NCBI RefSeq assembly: GCF_014633365.1
Contig: NC_068339.1
Span: forward strand, 10,377,925-10,441,924
Origin: Diospyros lotus
Taxonomy: Eukaryota > Streptophyta > Magnoliopsida > Ericales > Ebenaceae
Direction: 5' to 3'
DNA length: 64,000 bases
Shown here piece after piece: positions 10,009 to 22,953 of this stretch; the first letter of the stretch is position 1, and every line of letters starts with the position of its first letter. Below the pieces are notes generated by a model. That model was not told the DNA's origin. It saw nothing but the letters and a program-made list of their open reading frames with translations, and did not search any database. Made by a program: the position numbers and the translations under genes.

Positions 10009-12340
10009 ATGGCGACAACTCAGCTGACGGCGCCGTCAATTTCCGCAAGGCGCTTGCCGTCGTTTGAGGGATTGAAGCCTTCAACTGTGAGTGTTCCGTT
10101 GGTTGGTATGAGGAAAGGAGGGCTCAGCCTCGGGTCCTTCCGCGGCCGCCTTGTTGTTAAAGCTGCCACCACGGTTGCCCCCAAGGTTTGGAATCTCTTC
10201 TTTTGCTTTGGTTGTACTTGATGGGATTTCGCTTGGATGAGTTATCTTTTTATCTGATTGATGAATTATGCTATATGGTATGAAGTGTTGCTGTTATAGA
10301 AAAGGTTCTGTTTTTTGAGAAGGGACATGGAGCCTTGGTTGGGCTATGTTTATGAGCTGGCGAAGGAATGGATTGGAAAACAGAATAAAGGGATTGATTG
10401 AAGTTGGATTTATTTATTTTTTGGTTGGATTAGAAAATTAAAAAAGAGAGTAAATAGATATTTGCCAAAAGATCCAATTTTTGGGTTCGAAGGTGAGCCT
10501 CGGCGCAACGGTTAAGATTGCAAAACTGTGACTTGGAAGTCACATTTAAGCCTCTTTCTAAGCAGGGGCAAGACTGCATGCGCCTTACCTTCCCCAAAGC
10601 CCGCAATGCAGAGTCTTGTGCGCGGGATTCGCCTTTACCATTATCCAATGTTTGGGCTTGCTATCAATAAAAAGAAGTTCGTATGCTCTAGAATTTCCTT
10701 CACAAATCCTGGTTCCTAGAGGGTGTTTGTGGATATTTTGGTCTTATGAATGAATCATGTCTTGATTCTGTTCTTATTTGGGAGGGGAAAGGAGCTGAGC
10801 GGAGTTCTTGTCTCAGTTATTAGTTTAATGACCGTAGTTTTGCAAGTGAATAAATGATGTTGTTTTGTTATTTTAATTGTTGATTCTTTTAGACTGACAT
10901 AGTAATTGTCTCCTCTTCAACTACGAGTTAGCAACTGCTAGCTTCTTGCTTTATTATCAAAAATCTCGAGCTATGCCCTCTGTCTTATGTGAGTTTGACA
11001 TTGGCAAATTGTGGTTTCATTATGGACTTTAAATTGTAAATTTGACTATTTTCAGCCTTCATATCCTGTCATTCTCGTTTCTCCCCTTCATGTCGATTGT
11101 AATTGAGATACAGTATCTGCTAGTAATTGTTTCTGCCTGTACATTAGTTTGGTATTCCTCAGACTTGTGCTTGCACTGAACTAAATCTCCCATTGGTGTC
11201 ATTTTGGTTCCATGCTATGTTGGTTGTGGGGTTCTTCAGTTCACTACACTCAAGCCATTGGGTGATAGAGTGTTGGTGAAGATTAAGACTGCAGAGGAGA
11301 AGACTGTAGGTGGCATCTTACTTCCATCATCAGCACAGACAAAGCCACAAGGAGGTGAGGTTGTTGCTTTTGGCGAGGGTAAGGCAATTGGGAAGAACAA
11401 AGTGGAAATTAGTGTGAAGGTAATTGTCTTTGTTATTTTTATTTCCGATGTCCCCATTCCATGTTTTGGTGATCTATTATATGCTCTTTGGTGCAGACTG
11501 GTTCCCGAATTGTGTACTCCAAGTATGCAGGGACTGAGGTGGAATTCAGTGGATCAAAACATCTTATACTAAAGGAGGATGACATTGTTGGTATTTTGGA
11601 GACAGATGATATCAAGGATATGAAGCCGTTGAACGATAGAGTCTTGATTAAGGTTTGTTATTATCTGATTTCATTCCCTTTTCTATTAAAGGAGTTGCAG
11701 TCAAGAATCTAGCTGCAAGATTAATATCAAAATGTGGTGGAGTTTGGGATCTTCCCCAAACTTGGCACAGCATCAACAACTGGACTAATTTGCATTAGAA
11801 TTGAAGATATGGAGTTGACAAAGCTCCCTCCTTTATTTAGTTTTTCGTTCTCATGGTTCCTCTTTTTCTAGTGGTTCACCGGAGTCTATATTATGTTTAT
11901 AAGAATATCTATTTCTTTGTACAATCATATTGTGTGGAGTTAGTAACCCAATTGTACTAAAATTCAAAAATAGGTGGCCGAGGTTGAGGATAAAACTGCT
12001 GGTGGCTTGTTGCTAACAGAGGCAACCAAGGAGAAACCATCCATTGGCACGGTAAGAACCCTTTTCTTTTAACCTCATCAAGGTTTAGCATGTGTTATTT
12101 GCCCGCTATGACAGTTACAGTGGAAGCGGCTTCCCTTTCCCGATCTTCTGATTCTGTTTGAAACAGGTGGTTGCTGTCGGACCAGGACCCCTGGATGAGG
12201 AAGGTAAGAGAAAGCCGCCATCTGTCGCTTCCGGGAACACAGTGTTGTACTCAAAGTACGCGGGGAATGATTTCAAGGGTGCCGATGGTTCGGAATACAT
12301 AGCTCTTAGGGCATCAGAAGTGATGGCAGTGCTTTCTTAG
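10009..12340 (+). CDS. CPN20: chloroplast 20-kDa co-chaperonin (CPN20/CPN21, double GroES domain)
   Basis: Five coding exons: 10009-10185, 11240-11419, 11497-11652, 11974-12051 and 12167-12340 (177, 180, 156, 78 and 174 nt). All introns are phase 0 and GT-AG, giving 254 aa, close to the usual 253 of plant CPN20. Residues 1 to about 50 are a Ser/Arg-rich chloroplast transit peptide (starts [10 protein letters not shown]). Two GroES-like domains follow in tandem, about 61-158 ([13 protein letters not shown], mobile loop [16 protein letters not shown]) and about 162-254 ([10 protein letters not shown], mobile loop [13 protein letters not shown]). The protein caps the chloroplast Cpn60 folding chamber in the stroma. 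No stop or frameshift is seen, so the gene looks functional. ARF lies tail-to-tail downstream. The start is the first ATG after the leader intron and is the one followed by the transit peptide. Confidence 0.96.
10485..10640 (+). mobile_element. tRNA-derived SINE (Au-like) in CPN20 intron 1
   Basis: The segment has a tRNA-like head (GCCTCGGCGCAACGGTTAAG, then GTGACTTGGAAGTCAC). The body carries the motifs 'gcctctttctaagcaggg', 'gcaagactgcatgcgcc', 'ttccccaaagcccgcaatg' and 'cttgtgcgcgggattc'. These run in the order typical of widespread plant Au-type SINEs, with many substitutions. It lies in the roughly 1-kb first coding intron and does not touch the splice sites. Confidence 0.7.
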
Positions 12341-13950
12341 ATTGTTTCGTTTTCGTGGGGCTTTTATGCGTCTACTTTCTCACCCACACCAAAGATCTAA
12401 AGCACCCCAGTTTTGGGAAATGAGAGAGCTCATTGATGTAATAGCACTTTATGCACGAACTGCAGCAAATGGGTTTAAATCCAGTTGTGACTGTTGCATT
12501 CTAAGTTATAAGCTTAAAACTTGTTTGTGGAATTCCTTGAGGTGTTCCTAGTCATATCTCATTTTTGCCTCTTAACTTTTTTTAACTTAGCCAAAAGCTA
12601 TAAATGGATTGCTCCTAGATGCTGCGGGATTGGACAATTTAGGCAGGCAAGCCAGCCTTGTTCTGCTTAAACTTCGGCAGGTAATTGAATTGAACAGGAA
12701 GTACTTTTTTTTATGGTTTGAAAAGGTTAGAGAATGTAATGGAAATAGATGCAATGAAAATATATTAAACATCATGATGTATGGTCATTGTACTCCTTTA
12801 TGGAAGGATAATGTTTAAATCAGCCGAATTTGTTGGTTGATTCAGTTTTTTTTTTATCTCTGCAGACCAACAAATTCAACTATGCTGGTATGTTTATCAT
12901 TGTGGTAAGATAGTGTGATTTAAGTTAGGAGTAAATTTTAACTTTTTAAAATAACTATAAATATTATATTTTATTTATCAAAAAGGAGTTATCATTATTA
13001 ATGCTTTCAAAATACAAAATAAGGTTTCTACCCATTTTTTCGTAATTTGGGAAGGAAAAAGGGATGGATTTCATTCCGTTATTATTGTTGTTATCTCTTC
13101 CATTCCATCTGTTTTCATTCCTTCCTCTCTCCCAAACGCATTGTTAGGCTAGGCTCATCCTGCTTTTCCAGCCCAAGAACAAGATGAGGTACAGTTTCAT
13201 TCAAAGATGGATATTATTGTCTTCTGAACTCCTGGTCCTGGGGGGAAAGCCACATGCATAATCAGAAGATAATTGTAATTAGAACAGTTGGGTCCCCATT
13301 CAATCTGCTATGTACAAAGAACAACTTGGAATATTAAAATGAGAAGGATTGGTGTTAATATTTCACATTGGAAGATACAATACTAAGGATATATACTGGC
13401 TAATATACATACTGGCTAATACAACAGCAACATCAATCTCAGAGATAGTGTGATTGTGTACTTACAAGCCAAAACATGATTTTTCCCAAATGGCTGCTTA
13501 AGCCTGGGCAAAACGGAGGAATGTCTTAACCTAAAACAAGGAAGATGTTACAACATTCTAAATCTCTAATTCCATGTTCATATTCTAACTCACATTGGTT
13601 AACAGATGGGGATAAAAGTTGAAAATGACTGGCAAGTTTCTCGACCAACATAAATTCAAACTATTCTTTGCATTAGCAACTGGTGCCAAGCAATCACATG
13701 GAGATCAGCTTTGCAGCAATGGAATGCAGTTAGTGTGGGACAGCAAGAATGATTGCATCTCTCGAACTTCGAACAGAATCGTTTTGGTTCCGATAATTGC
13801 CTCACCGGGATGGAGACTTTCAATATATTTCTGGTGATTGAAGAGGCACATCCGTAGAACTACGATATAAAGCTTCATGCTGAAAGGAGGAGCACTTTTT
13901 AACTCCTGAATTTAGACTATGTAAGAATGGGTTTCTGAAACAAGAACTAT
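12341..13950. other. 3' UTRs and spacer between convergent CPN20 and ARF
   Basis: CPN20 ends at 12340 and ARF stops at 13951 on the other strand, so both 3' UTRs must lie here. 13041-13142 has imperfect inverted ends (TTTGGGAAGGAAAAAGGGAT against the reverse of CATTCCTTCCTCTCTCCCAAA) and may be a 100-bp MITE remnant. ORFs in this interval show no recognisable similarity. Confidence 0.5.
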
Positions 13951-16900
13951 TCATCTGTTAAAAGAGGTGGCTGAATTATCATCATAATGTGCTCTCCAAG
14001 CATTGCCGCTGTCAGTCCCACTGCATGCTTGTTTTGGAACGGGCATGTGACCGAGATCTCCATCCAAACTCAATTGCTGCACCTCAGCAGCTGAAAGTAT
14101 CTTTATGCTCTGAACACAAGTCACAAACTCCCTGGAAGCAGAGAGAGAGTGGGCTTTGAGAAAGTAACTAGGAAAAGAGAATACAACGATTTAGTGGAGA
14201 ATCTATGTATGACTTACTCCCAAGGATCGTCCCCAACAAGCAGGATGTCATTTTCGTGATCTACATAAACAAGTTTCCACTCTGTTCGCTGTGAATCTTC
14301 CAGTTGTCCTTCAATCCCAAACAGGCGGGCCAAATCATGCTTGAGCTCATCATAGCCTTTGTAACGAGTGACATCAATACTTCTTCCTACCGAGCCACGT
14401 TTTTGAACCTTCATAAAGATCAAACTAGTGTTACGACCTCATTTAAGCAAAACAAAAAGGATTAGGGGATATATTATATACCATTGCACACACTATTAGT
14501 TATCTTTCCTTTCTTGATATGTAAGCGATTTTAAGTATACAAATGGTCAACAGACCTTTGTGTATGTTCGCATCCTTTGAGTTTGGTTACCCCACAACCC
14601 GCCGCTTAAAGCACCAGCATCGCCGATTCCAACATCAGGGGAACACCCTGTCTTGAAAGGTATGTTTGGCACCCCAAATGACTGCGAACTAATTCCAGCA
14701 GTGGACAACTCTGTCTCAATATCCCTTCCCGTGCCACCATAATTAGAAAGCAAGTTCTGAATGTCTTTTCCAGAATCAAAACCCCTCGATAATAAGGCAT
14801 CAGGTGTGAAACCATCCACATTGGGCGAGAAAGGAATACTGTTCCTGGACTGCCCCTGAACATCTCCATCCAGAAAAGGTCCAGGGAGTGAGAAATTCTG
14901 TTGGATGGCACTAGCATCCAAGCAATATGAAGTTGCAGATGAGGAAGCATCTAATTGATCTGTAACAGGACCACTATATTTTGGTTGTTCAGGTCCTTTC
15001 AAGCCGTGCAACTCATTTTTAATTTGAATTTCAGGCTTGCTTTGGAGCTCTTTAACCAGGTTACTAGCAGGATCAACCACAGAATCTCGCAGCAATATGG
15101 ATGGATTCTGTTGGTTCCGGCCAAGTAAATTAGATGAGGAAACCTGACAATTGTTTGTTGAGGGGGAGGTTGAACATGATGGAGCCTCCCCGTCAGTAAG
15201 ACCAGAATGGGCCCTAATTGGTTTGTGCTGGCCAAGAAGTTGATTCACAGTAAATTGAGGTGATTGCATGAGTGTTGATGTCGAGAAACTGTTACCACTG
15301 ATTTGCTGCTGTTGGTTTTGTGACAAAGGCAGCTGTTGCAATTGCCGGCTTTGATTATGAGACTGTTGTTGCTGTGGTAGCTGAGGCTCCAGACGAGGAC
15401 TTACTGAGGATAACAATTGCTGTTGCTGTTGTTGTCGTTGTTGCTGCTGCTGCAATTTTTGTAGCAGCTGTAGTTGAAGATGCTGATCTGAAAGGCTCTG
15501 CTGCAGTGTATTTTGGCCTTTTGGACTCTGTGACAGGCTAGATTGCAATGATTGTAGAGGGGTCTGTTGTAACTGTGCCTGCTGCCGTTGGGTCCCTTGC
15601 AGGAGTTCAGATTGTTCGATTGGTTGTTGATACTGCAAGTCCTGTGGCAAGGGTGTCAGCTGAAAAGAATTCCTATTTATGGCAGGGATGCTTTGTTGGG
15701 AAGGGGCATTCCCTGTCAGTAATTGTTGCTGCTGAGGTTGAGCATGTATGACTGGTTGCTGTAAATTCTGGTTTGGCATCTGGTTAAGGCCCTTCGAGGT
15801 AATTATACTGTTGTTTACCAGAGCAGATTGTAGTATCTGTTGTTGCTGTTGCTGCTGCTGTGGCAGCGGCGGCGACTGCTGTTGTGGGTTGTGTTGTTGC
15901 TGTAGCTGCGGCGGGTTGTGTTGTTGCTGTAGCTGCTGCGGTTGTTGGTGTAGTAGCTGCTGCTGTGAATTGACGGAAGACTGCAACAGTTGTTGCAGCA
16001 GCAGTTGCTGCTGCTGGGGCGGCCACGCCAGAGACGGGTGAGAGGGTTGACCAATTTGTTGATTTGCTTTATTGAACTGGATACTTGCTGTAGAAAGAGC
16101 AGGGGCTTGAAAGTTCAACAACTTGGAGGGGTCATCAGGGGTAAGGTTATTTTGCAAAGAGATCGAAGAACCAATAGGTGGGAAGAATCCTGATTGAGAA
16201 GCTGGAAACCGATTATTCTGTTGCATGCTCATCCACTGGACTAAATTTAAGCCAGGGAAGATTGAGCTTGAGGAGTCTTTCATACCAAAGTTATCAAGGC
16301 AGGCCATTCCTCTCTTGAATATAGCGTCCATGTCAGAGTTATCATCTGTGCAATAACTTTTTGAGTAAGTAAAATAAGGAATGAAGGTAGATAAAAAATG
16401 CAATACATGCTAGGCTTCTATGCTTAGAGACAAAAAAATTAGTTCTGCACCATCTGACCATTACATTTCATTCGACTGCTCTTGGTGGATTTTCATCCAG
16501 GGGAACAAAAATCTAGTAAGAAATTTACTAGAATTTACTTGTGTACTCAATCTCTATGTACAGCCCACGTGCTTTGGTGGGTGGACCAAGAAAGGCATCC
16601 CCAATGTAGAAGGTTCCCTACTTTGTGAGGTTAGGGGAAAATCGTATTTATACGCAGCCTTCCACAACTAGAACCCATGACCTTTCAATCACAAAGGACT
16701 AACTTTACCACTACAACCAAGGTTCGCTTAGGTAGACTACTGACATTAAAAGCTAGAACCAGTAATACAGAGAAGTTCCATCACTAAATGGAAAGGCAGT
16801 GCACAAGAAAATGAGCTTGTAAGCATCAGGGGCAACCATTGTAATCAACATTCCCTGTTATGGATTTACTTCCAAGTATATGGTGCTAGCTATCAACCCA

Positions 16901-19900
16901 ATACTTGCATCCAACAAGCAAGACATTCCAACCATGAACATGGTTCTGCTCCCTTCAACACATACACGTAAATAAATAAATAAACCAGAAAATCAACTTG
17001 CAGGTTCTTGTTTAACTCTCAAATAAAGCAGGAGTACCATTATATTGATCCAATTGATAACCCATGTATTAGACATCAGAATTGTTAGAATTAAAGAAAC
17101 GCAATAGAGAGATTGTATTGTCTTCTATATCTATTTTGTTACAATCAGTGATGTCAATATATACACAAGCTAATAAAACAATTAAGGAGAAAATTGTGGA
17201 AGAGAGGAGAGCCAAGTTAGGGAGCAAATTATGGGATAATTGGTCTCCCCTAACAATAATCTCTCTAATCTTATCTCTAACCCCCCCAACAACAAATCCC
17301 CACTTCTCAAACTAGAAGGTCTGAACAGGTGAAACAAAGGTGGAGCCATGCTGGGGTGTTGTCAGTGAAGCTTGGGGAGTCTTGTAATTCCGGAGAAATA
17401 AGCAGTTGCTAGGAACAGAGAAAAAAATTGATCCAAAATCAGGGATAATTGTTCAACAACAGTTGATTCAGATATTGCCACAGCCTGGAGGAATCTAGTG
17501 GCCAAACTGGAGAATTGCTAATGGTATCAGATACCATTGGAATAAAGACCAAGAAAATTGTCAATGGCACCAGAATACCATTGGAACATAGATTAGGAGA
17601 ATTGTGAATGATACCAGAATACAAATATCTAAACACTACGACAGGGAAATCAACTTAAAGTAGGACAATAGGATCTCACTCTGTACCACTAAAATAGAAT
17701 CTGTGGAAGTTCCCCAGCTCCAACTTAGCAGAAGGGGCCATATTCACAGCCCTTACACAACATAGGGCCCATTGCTTGTGCCCTGTTTGAGCAAAGAGCA
17801 AAGCCATAAGCTGTTGATTCTATCATACAGGGCGCAAAATCAGGCCACCAGTTCTGGAGGAGACAAGAACTGAATAGATTAGTGGCCAGTGGCTGTCAAA
17901 GACCATATGATACAAAAGGAGTATCTTTCTTTGGAGAGTGAGCTGTCAAAGATTATACGATACAAAAGGAGTATCTTTCTTTGGAATCTCTCTTTTAAGT
18001 TCAAGCAACATAAATCTCAATCATGGAGACTGCCTGTTCCCATAAGAAAAGGTTGCTTTATTTCAGACACATCACATGTTATAGGATATAGCTAAGTACT
18101 TTAGCTTACCTGGAAATCCTGGTTGCTTGGGAAACTTGGGTCTAAAAAATGGAGGTGGGCAAATGTAGAAAGGAGTTACAACAGGCTCAATCTCCCAAAT
18201 TGAAACTCGACTGGGACGTTCCCCAGCAGTTGATTCATCCCAACCAACCTGCCAACAAAAAAAATGTTGATTGTTTGGCCACAAAAGCTGGGCTATACAT
18301 GTTAAAGAGATTTCATGAGTGCCAAATTACTGTGCACAACGTTCATCTAGCATCACAAAATACTGAGTCCAAGCATTTTAGTCTCATCAAGTAAACAAAC
18401 AGTACCTGAAGATTGCGCCATTGTGAATTTTTCCACCGCACTGCATCCAGATCGCTGATACCCGTGATCGTCCCCATGTATCTACGCACTCCTGAATCTT
18501 CAGTTTCAAACATCATCCTAAACCGCATGCCCAGTGAAACTTGAGTATACATTGCTTTATTATACTTGGCTAGAGGAATCACAAATTCAGAAGGGCTGGC
18601 CCTGTTAAATAAAAATAATATTTTTTAACACTATCTGAAAAGCTATGCAAACTTAATCAGATTATGAAAATAGCAAGTAAGATTTGCTACTGTAATACCT
18701 TGGGTTATAAAATATACTAAATGGACTGTTATTTGCTGCAGCATGAGCTGCTGCAGCAAGAATCCCAATGTGCATGCTGTCACTGGATATGACTGATGAG
18801 GAAAGGGCCGGTTGCTGCCTATTAGCACGCCTTATTCCCAGTAGAAGCTGTGATTTCTCATCTCTACATGCAATCAGATTTTCTAAGCTCAACAAGAGTA
18901 GTAATATAGAGCCATAATCCCATTTTCTCAATCATCTTTCTCATACCTTATGAAAAGGACAGAGTCACCAGCAGAGAGTCGTTTAGAGCTAACAAAGACA
19001 CTCCAACCTGTAGTCAACAGGTGCCTTTTTGGTTGACCTGAAAATATGAAGATGGAGTCATAATGCATCATTCTGGTTACCAAAACCCTTTTAACACCTA
19101 TCACATAAACTTTCTCACTCAAAGTTGCTGCGAGGAATAAGCATAGACTGTCTTCCAATGTCTCCATAAGGCTCTAACAAACTCCCTTACCTTATGACAA
19201 ATAATTCTATTAAAACAATTACAGAACACGTATTGATATCTTCAACTCATCAAAGGCACCACCAAGAGTTGGTTCATCCATCTCCGGTCCGGTTTCCTAT
19301 CCTATACCAAGCGGAACAGTAGATTTACTTACCAAAGAGACCTTGTAAGCAAAGCAACAACAGATCCCTATATTATCTTTTTCAATGGGAGTAATATCAG
19401 AACTGAGCAAGTAACCAATCCTAGCTTAGAATTGGTAGAAGGCAGTACTCATCTAACAGAGAACTTCACAGATATATGTTTCTAGGAAGGATTTAGTGAA
19501 GATCAATAAAATATGAGAACAGGATAGCACAATGAGAAAGGAGGGGGAAATGAAAGATTTTAAAGGAGGATTACCTCGGTAAATATGTCGGAATGTCCAT
19601 GTCTGGTCATGCAAATCTTTAGCTCCAAGCTCCTGAGCAGGGGGTTGCATTGAAAAATCCTACCACAATTTCCTGGTAAGCAATGGAAGAGAAAACCCAG
19701 TGCACCAAAAAAATAATTACATTTTGTAGTTTCAAATTAAAGTATGAAATTTCTGCACATACTAGAGGCGGGAAGATTTTCTCAGCAGCTCGACGAGGTA
19801 CAGAAAATCCACCATGAGTGCTTGTGTCACTAGCTGTAAGAGTTTTGCAGAAAAATTCTGCAGGCTGCCTACTTTGCTTCAGGCCCATATCAGATATGAG

Positions 19901-22466
19901 GAGTGCTTCCTGATCAAACTGTAACATATTCCAAGAATATTTTAAAAAGGCTGACGTAACCAAACCACCTCCCCTCCTCCCCAAGAAAAAGAAAATAAGA
20001 AAAGGGAAAAAGAAAGAAAAACGACATTACAAGAAAAACAGCTGAGTAATATAATTGGCCAACCTACTTTGTTTACAGGTTGAAGAGTCATCTGTGCATA
20101 GACCTCATCACTTTCTGGATCAGCCTGGTCAAAATAGAAAACTCCACTTACCAATTCCGCAGATCAATTAGACTTTTAAATGAGTCTATTCTCAGATCCT
20201 CAAAAATGACGTGCATCTTTACTACAACTCATATAGTGAACCATCCATCTAAATTAACCACCAAACAATTTACACATGTTTGTTCTAAGTAAGACAAAAA
20301 AAAAAAAGAAGGTAACAAAGAAAATTATTAGAATTTTTATTTTAATATTTTGGGACAAAAGAATTACAGATGCATTTTTTATCCAATTAACAAATGGATT
20401 TTCTTTCAAACATGAAAATAGTTCTAAATTGGTGAGCTAGAATTATGTAATCAACAGCTTAATATGTCATCATTATTGTTGTAGGAAAATGCTTGTCGAA
20501 AGCAGATTTGCATAACAATAGAAGTTCTCATACATGTAAAGTGACATTGTGGAGCATGCATGTCAACTTGGAAGGAAGGTTAGGGTAGCTTGGTACACCA
20601 TCAGTCTTCTTTTGCATTGACGCTGCAACCTGAGAATTCTAATTGTCAGCGGATGTACAAACCCAATTTTAAATCTTTTATAATGATCAAAAGATATAAC
20701 AACATACTTGCTCACTGTGACCTTGAGGGAAGTATACCACAAGACTCCCAACAGGAGGCAAAGAAACAAGTGGTCCCGCACAAGCATGCCACAATTCTGA
20801 ATTAATAAGCTTCCTTTCCCCTGTAAAGTCAAGAAAATAGAATAAATGGTGAAAGCCAAAAATCTATGTAAAGTTGGATGAATCAAATCGAAGGTCCATA
20901 CACAGAAGTCCATTAAGTTCAAACGATATCTTCTTAATCTTGAACCGCCATACATGGAAGTACTTTAAGTTCAAGAATATGTTCTTAATCCTTGGTTCAA
21001 GATTAACCTTTTTGATAGGAGCAACCTTTCTTGGTGATAAGTAAAAGAGGCCAAATGCGAGGCAATTTCTATACTCTGAATCAGACTAGCCTCAAGTAGT
21101 CCACTAACACTTCCTCATAAAGGGACTATCAAGACTGTGACAGGAAGAGTGAATGGCCAGTCAGGGCCAGACAAGACCATTCAGAACCAGAAAAGTAGTA
21201 TCCTAGAAAGTAGTCTTTTACATTGAAACTAAAGTTGTTGGGTAAAAAGAAAAACATAACCGCAGTTACCAAATCACCTAAAACTTCAGCAGCTTACCCA
21301 TTATTAAATGTTAAAACCATAATAAGAGGATTAAACAGATCGGATTGTTGCTTCCATTTGGATGTGCATTCCTCAACAAAACCACAATCTCCCTTCTTTT
21401 CTAAGGCATTCACTCTTCTTATTGGAAAAGATAAAAACTGATTTTCACTCTCACTGATTTCTGCATTTTCATCTCATCCACCAATATGGAAAAAAAACAT
21501 TTGAGCTTAATTGCAAATAAGCTTTTGGTCTTTCTTTGGTTTCTATTAGAAGCCACATCATATTTTCTTCGCTTGTCAATAAAAAATTGGCACTCACAAG
21601 TACAATCAACCATTGCAATATAATAGCCATAATTATCAAAAATCTGCAGTAACGCATGCTGAATGCCATCTATGGACTTTCAATGGAAAACAAAATAAAG
21701 TTGAAAAAACACAGCTCAAACCATGTAAAGGAATCATATGCCTAACAGCTGCATTTTTCCAGCCTTACCAAGTGTAGCTTTTATACAGAATTAAACGAAT
21801 ACTTTCAAAGGTGCTTAATCAAATTTAGCTTGGATCTCGTAGAAGGAAGCATTCCTCTTTGCTTGTTTGCTTTTTTGTTCAAGGAAAATAATAGGTTTTA
21901 CAAGTTCAATGCTCCAACCAAAGATAATCATATTACTGTTAAATTAACACAGAAAAATGCTTAGCTGGGGTGAAAAATGCAGAGATTCAAGCAGAAACTG
22001 GACTCGATAAGAAACCAGCATATTTGAGGGGAGAGAGCATCTTTGAGGAAATTGAAATTAGAGCAACTATTATCTTGGCCCCCTTTTTTCTCCACGATAT
22101 CTTGTTCCTCAACAATATTCAGCTGACGATGTAAAAGTTATCGTAACAGATCCAATTTAATTTTTGAAGTAGAAAAGGTTGCTCGTGGACACAAACTTGT
22201 ACCGGTATATTAAACCTAGGAATGACTTAAAATTAGATATTTAACAATCACCTCATCACAGTATGCAAAGATAATGATGCTTCACCTAATTCAATAGGAC
22301 TGAACAGGCTAATTAATATTATATAACCGTATAAGAAGGTCAAAAGCAGAGGTATATTATCTCAATAAGATAGCTCGGTCAATCAATGAAAAGAGAAAAA
22401 AGTAAAGGTAAATGACACACCATCTCTGGTGCTTTCCAGATGATAACCATTTGATGGAGTCTTCAT
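13951..22466 (-). CDS. auxin response factor, ARF7/ARF19-type activator
   Basis: Thirteen coding exons (5' to 3'): 22466-22421, 20820-20708, 20629-20534, 20124-20068, 19918-19763, 19659-19575, 19037-18947, 18863-18699, 18601-18406, 18248-18110, 16345-14556, 14408-14218 and 14131-13951. All junctions are GT-AG and phase-consistent. The total is 3306 nt, or 1101 aa, like Arabidopsis ARF19 (about 1086). Domains: B3 DNA-binding about 126-228 ([60 protein letters not shown]); ARF/auxin-response domain about 250-335; a Gln-rich middle region about 380-930 opening with [20 protein letters not shown]; and C-terminal PB1 about 978-1070 ([39 protein letters not shown]) with both the basic and the OPCA acidic faces. 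It binds auxin response elements in the nucleus and activates transcription unless bound by Aux/IAA. The start gives [12 protein letters not shown], typical of the family. ARF7 versus ARF19 is not decided. Confidence 0.95.
16565..16742 (-). mobile_element. tRNA-derived SINE in the ARF intron upstream of the Q-rich exon
   Basis: Read on the - strand it begins with a tRNA-like head (TGGTTGTAGTGGTAAAG, then GGTCATGGGTTCTAG as B box). It continues GTGGAAGGCTGCGTATA, 'cccctaacctcacaaagt' and 'cattggggatgcc', the layout of plant tRNA-derived SINEs. It is diverged and lies within the 1.76-kb intron 16346-18109. Confidence 0.65.
17083..17255 (-). mobile_element. probable solo LTR of a small copia-type element
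   Basis: A 173-bp block starts TGTTAG and ends CTAACA (TG...CA on both strands). On the - strand it carries a TATA-like GTGTATATATTG. Flanking pentamers AGAAT (17078-17082) and ATAAT (17256-17260) match at four of five bases, as expected of an old target-site duplication. No internal retrotransposon domain is adjacent. It lies in the large ARF intron. Confidence 0.5.
17515..17630. repeat. imperfect tandem repeat in the ARF intron
   Basis: The phrase 'aatggtatcagataccattggaa' recurs in altered form as 'aatggcaccagaataccattggaa' and 'aatgataccagaatac', at spacings of 50-60 bp, with GAATTG or AAATTG before each. No coding content. Confidence 0.5.
17893..17988. repeat. 50-bp tandem duplication in the ARF intron
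   Basis: Two units starting at 17893 and 17943 share CTGTCAAAGA and then GATACAAAAGGAGTATCTTT, with only a few differences. The high identity suggests a relatively recent duplication. Confidence 0.8.
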
Positions 22467-22499
22467 ACTGACAAATTTCAAGCTCAGGCCTAGCCTTCT

Positions 22500-22607
22500 T
22501 CAATTGCCTTTCCTTTCAGAAGTAAAGGTGCCGCCCATTGGACATTGAACTGAAGCAAGAAATTAACGAAATCTGAAGCCGACGAAAACTCTCCGCCTCA
22601 AATGCAT
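22500..22607 (-). promoter_or_regulatory. three short upstream ORFs in the ARF 5' leader
   Basis: On the ARF strand, the bases just before the start codon contain three complete uORFs: 22607-22563 (14 codons, TAA), 22545-22516 (9 codons, TGA) and 22538-22500 (12 codons, TGA). The last two overlap in different frames. None overlaps the main ORF. Upstream ORFs are known in several plant ARF mRNAs and reduce translation by requiring reinitiation. Here it is inferred that the leader is unspliced over this stretch. A longer frame, 22866-22615 (83 codons), might also lie in the leader. Confidence 0.6.
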
Positions 22608-22902
22608 GAAGCCGCTAGTTCTGCTCCGGTAATCTTCGAATCTCTACTTCAAGAACCGGCGACTTGAATTTGCTTCCATCAAAATTGCTTTTCCGGCTTG
22701 AACTAAACGCGGAGTCTCTAGCCGCCGAATTCGAAGTGGTCGGGGAAAACGTGACAGAGGCGGAGGCGGTGAGATCGCCGGTGGAGAGAGCCGGAAAATC
22801 TAACGACAATGTTTCGTGTGTGAGAGGGTGCTTCGTAGGAAAGGTAGTATTAATTATTACTCGCAAACAGCTAACAACAGGCCGACATCAAATGGACTGC
22901 AG

Positions 22903-22953
22903 GGGGAGAGAGAGAGAGAGAGAGGTGGGGGGGGGGGGGGGGGGGGGAGAGAG

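Noticed and set aside
9455..10027. 190-codon ORF overlapping the CPN20 start
   Set aside because: It runs through the promoter, the (CT)n tract and the leader intron and has no domain; CPN20 begins at 10009 in another frame.
15320..16041. ORFs on + with long Ala/Val or Cys/Ser runs (for example [20 protein letters not shown])
   Set aside because: They are opposite-strand readings of the CAA/CAG-rich ARF exon; the - strand frame has the family motifs.
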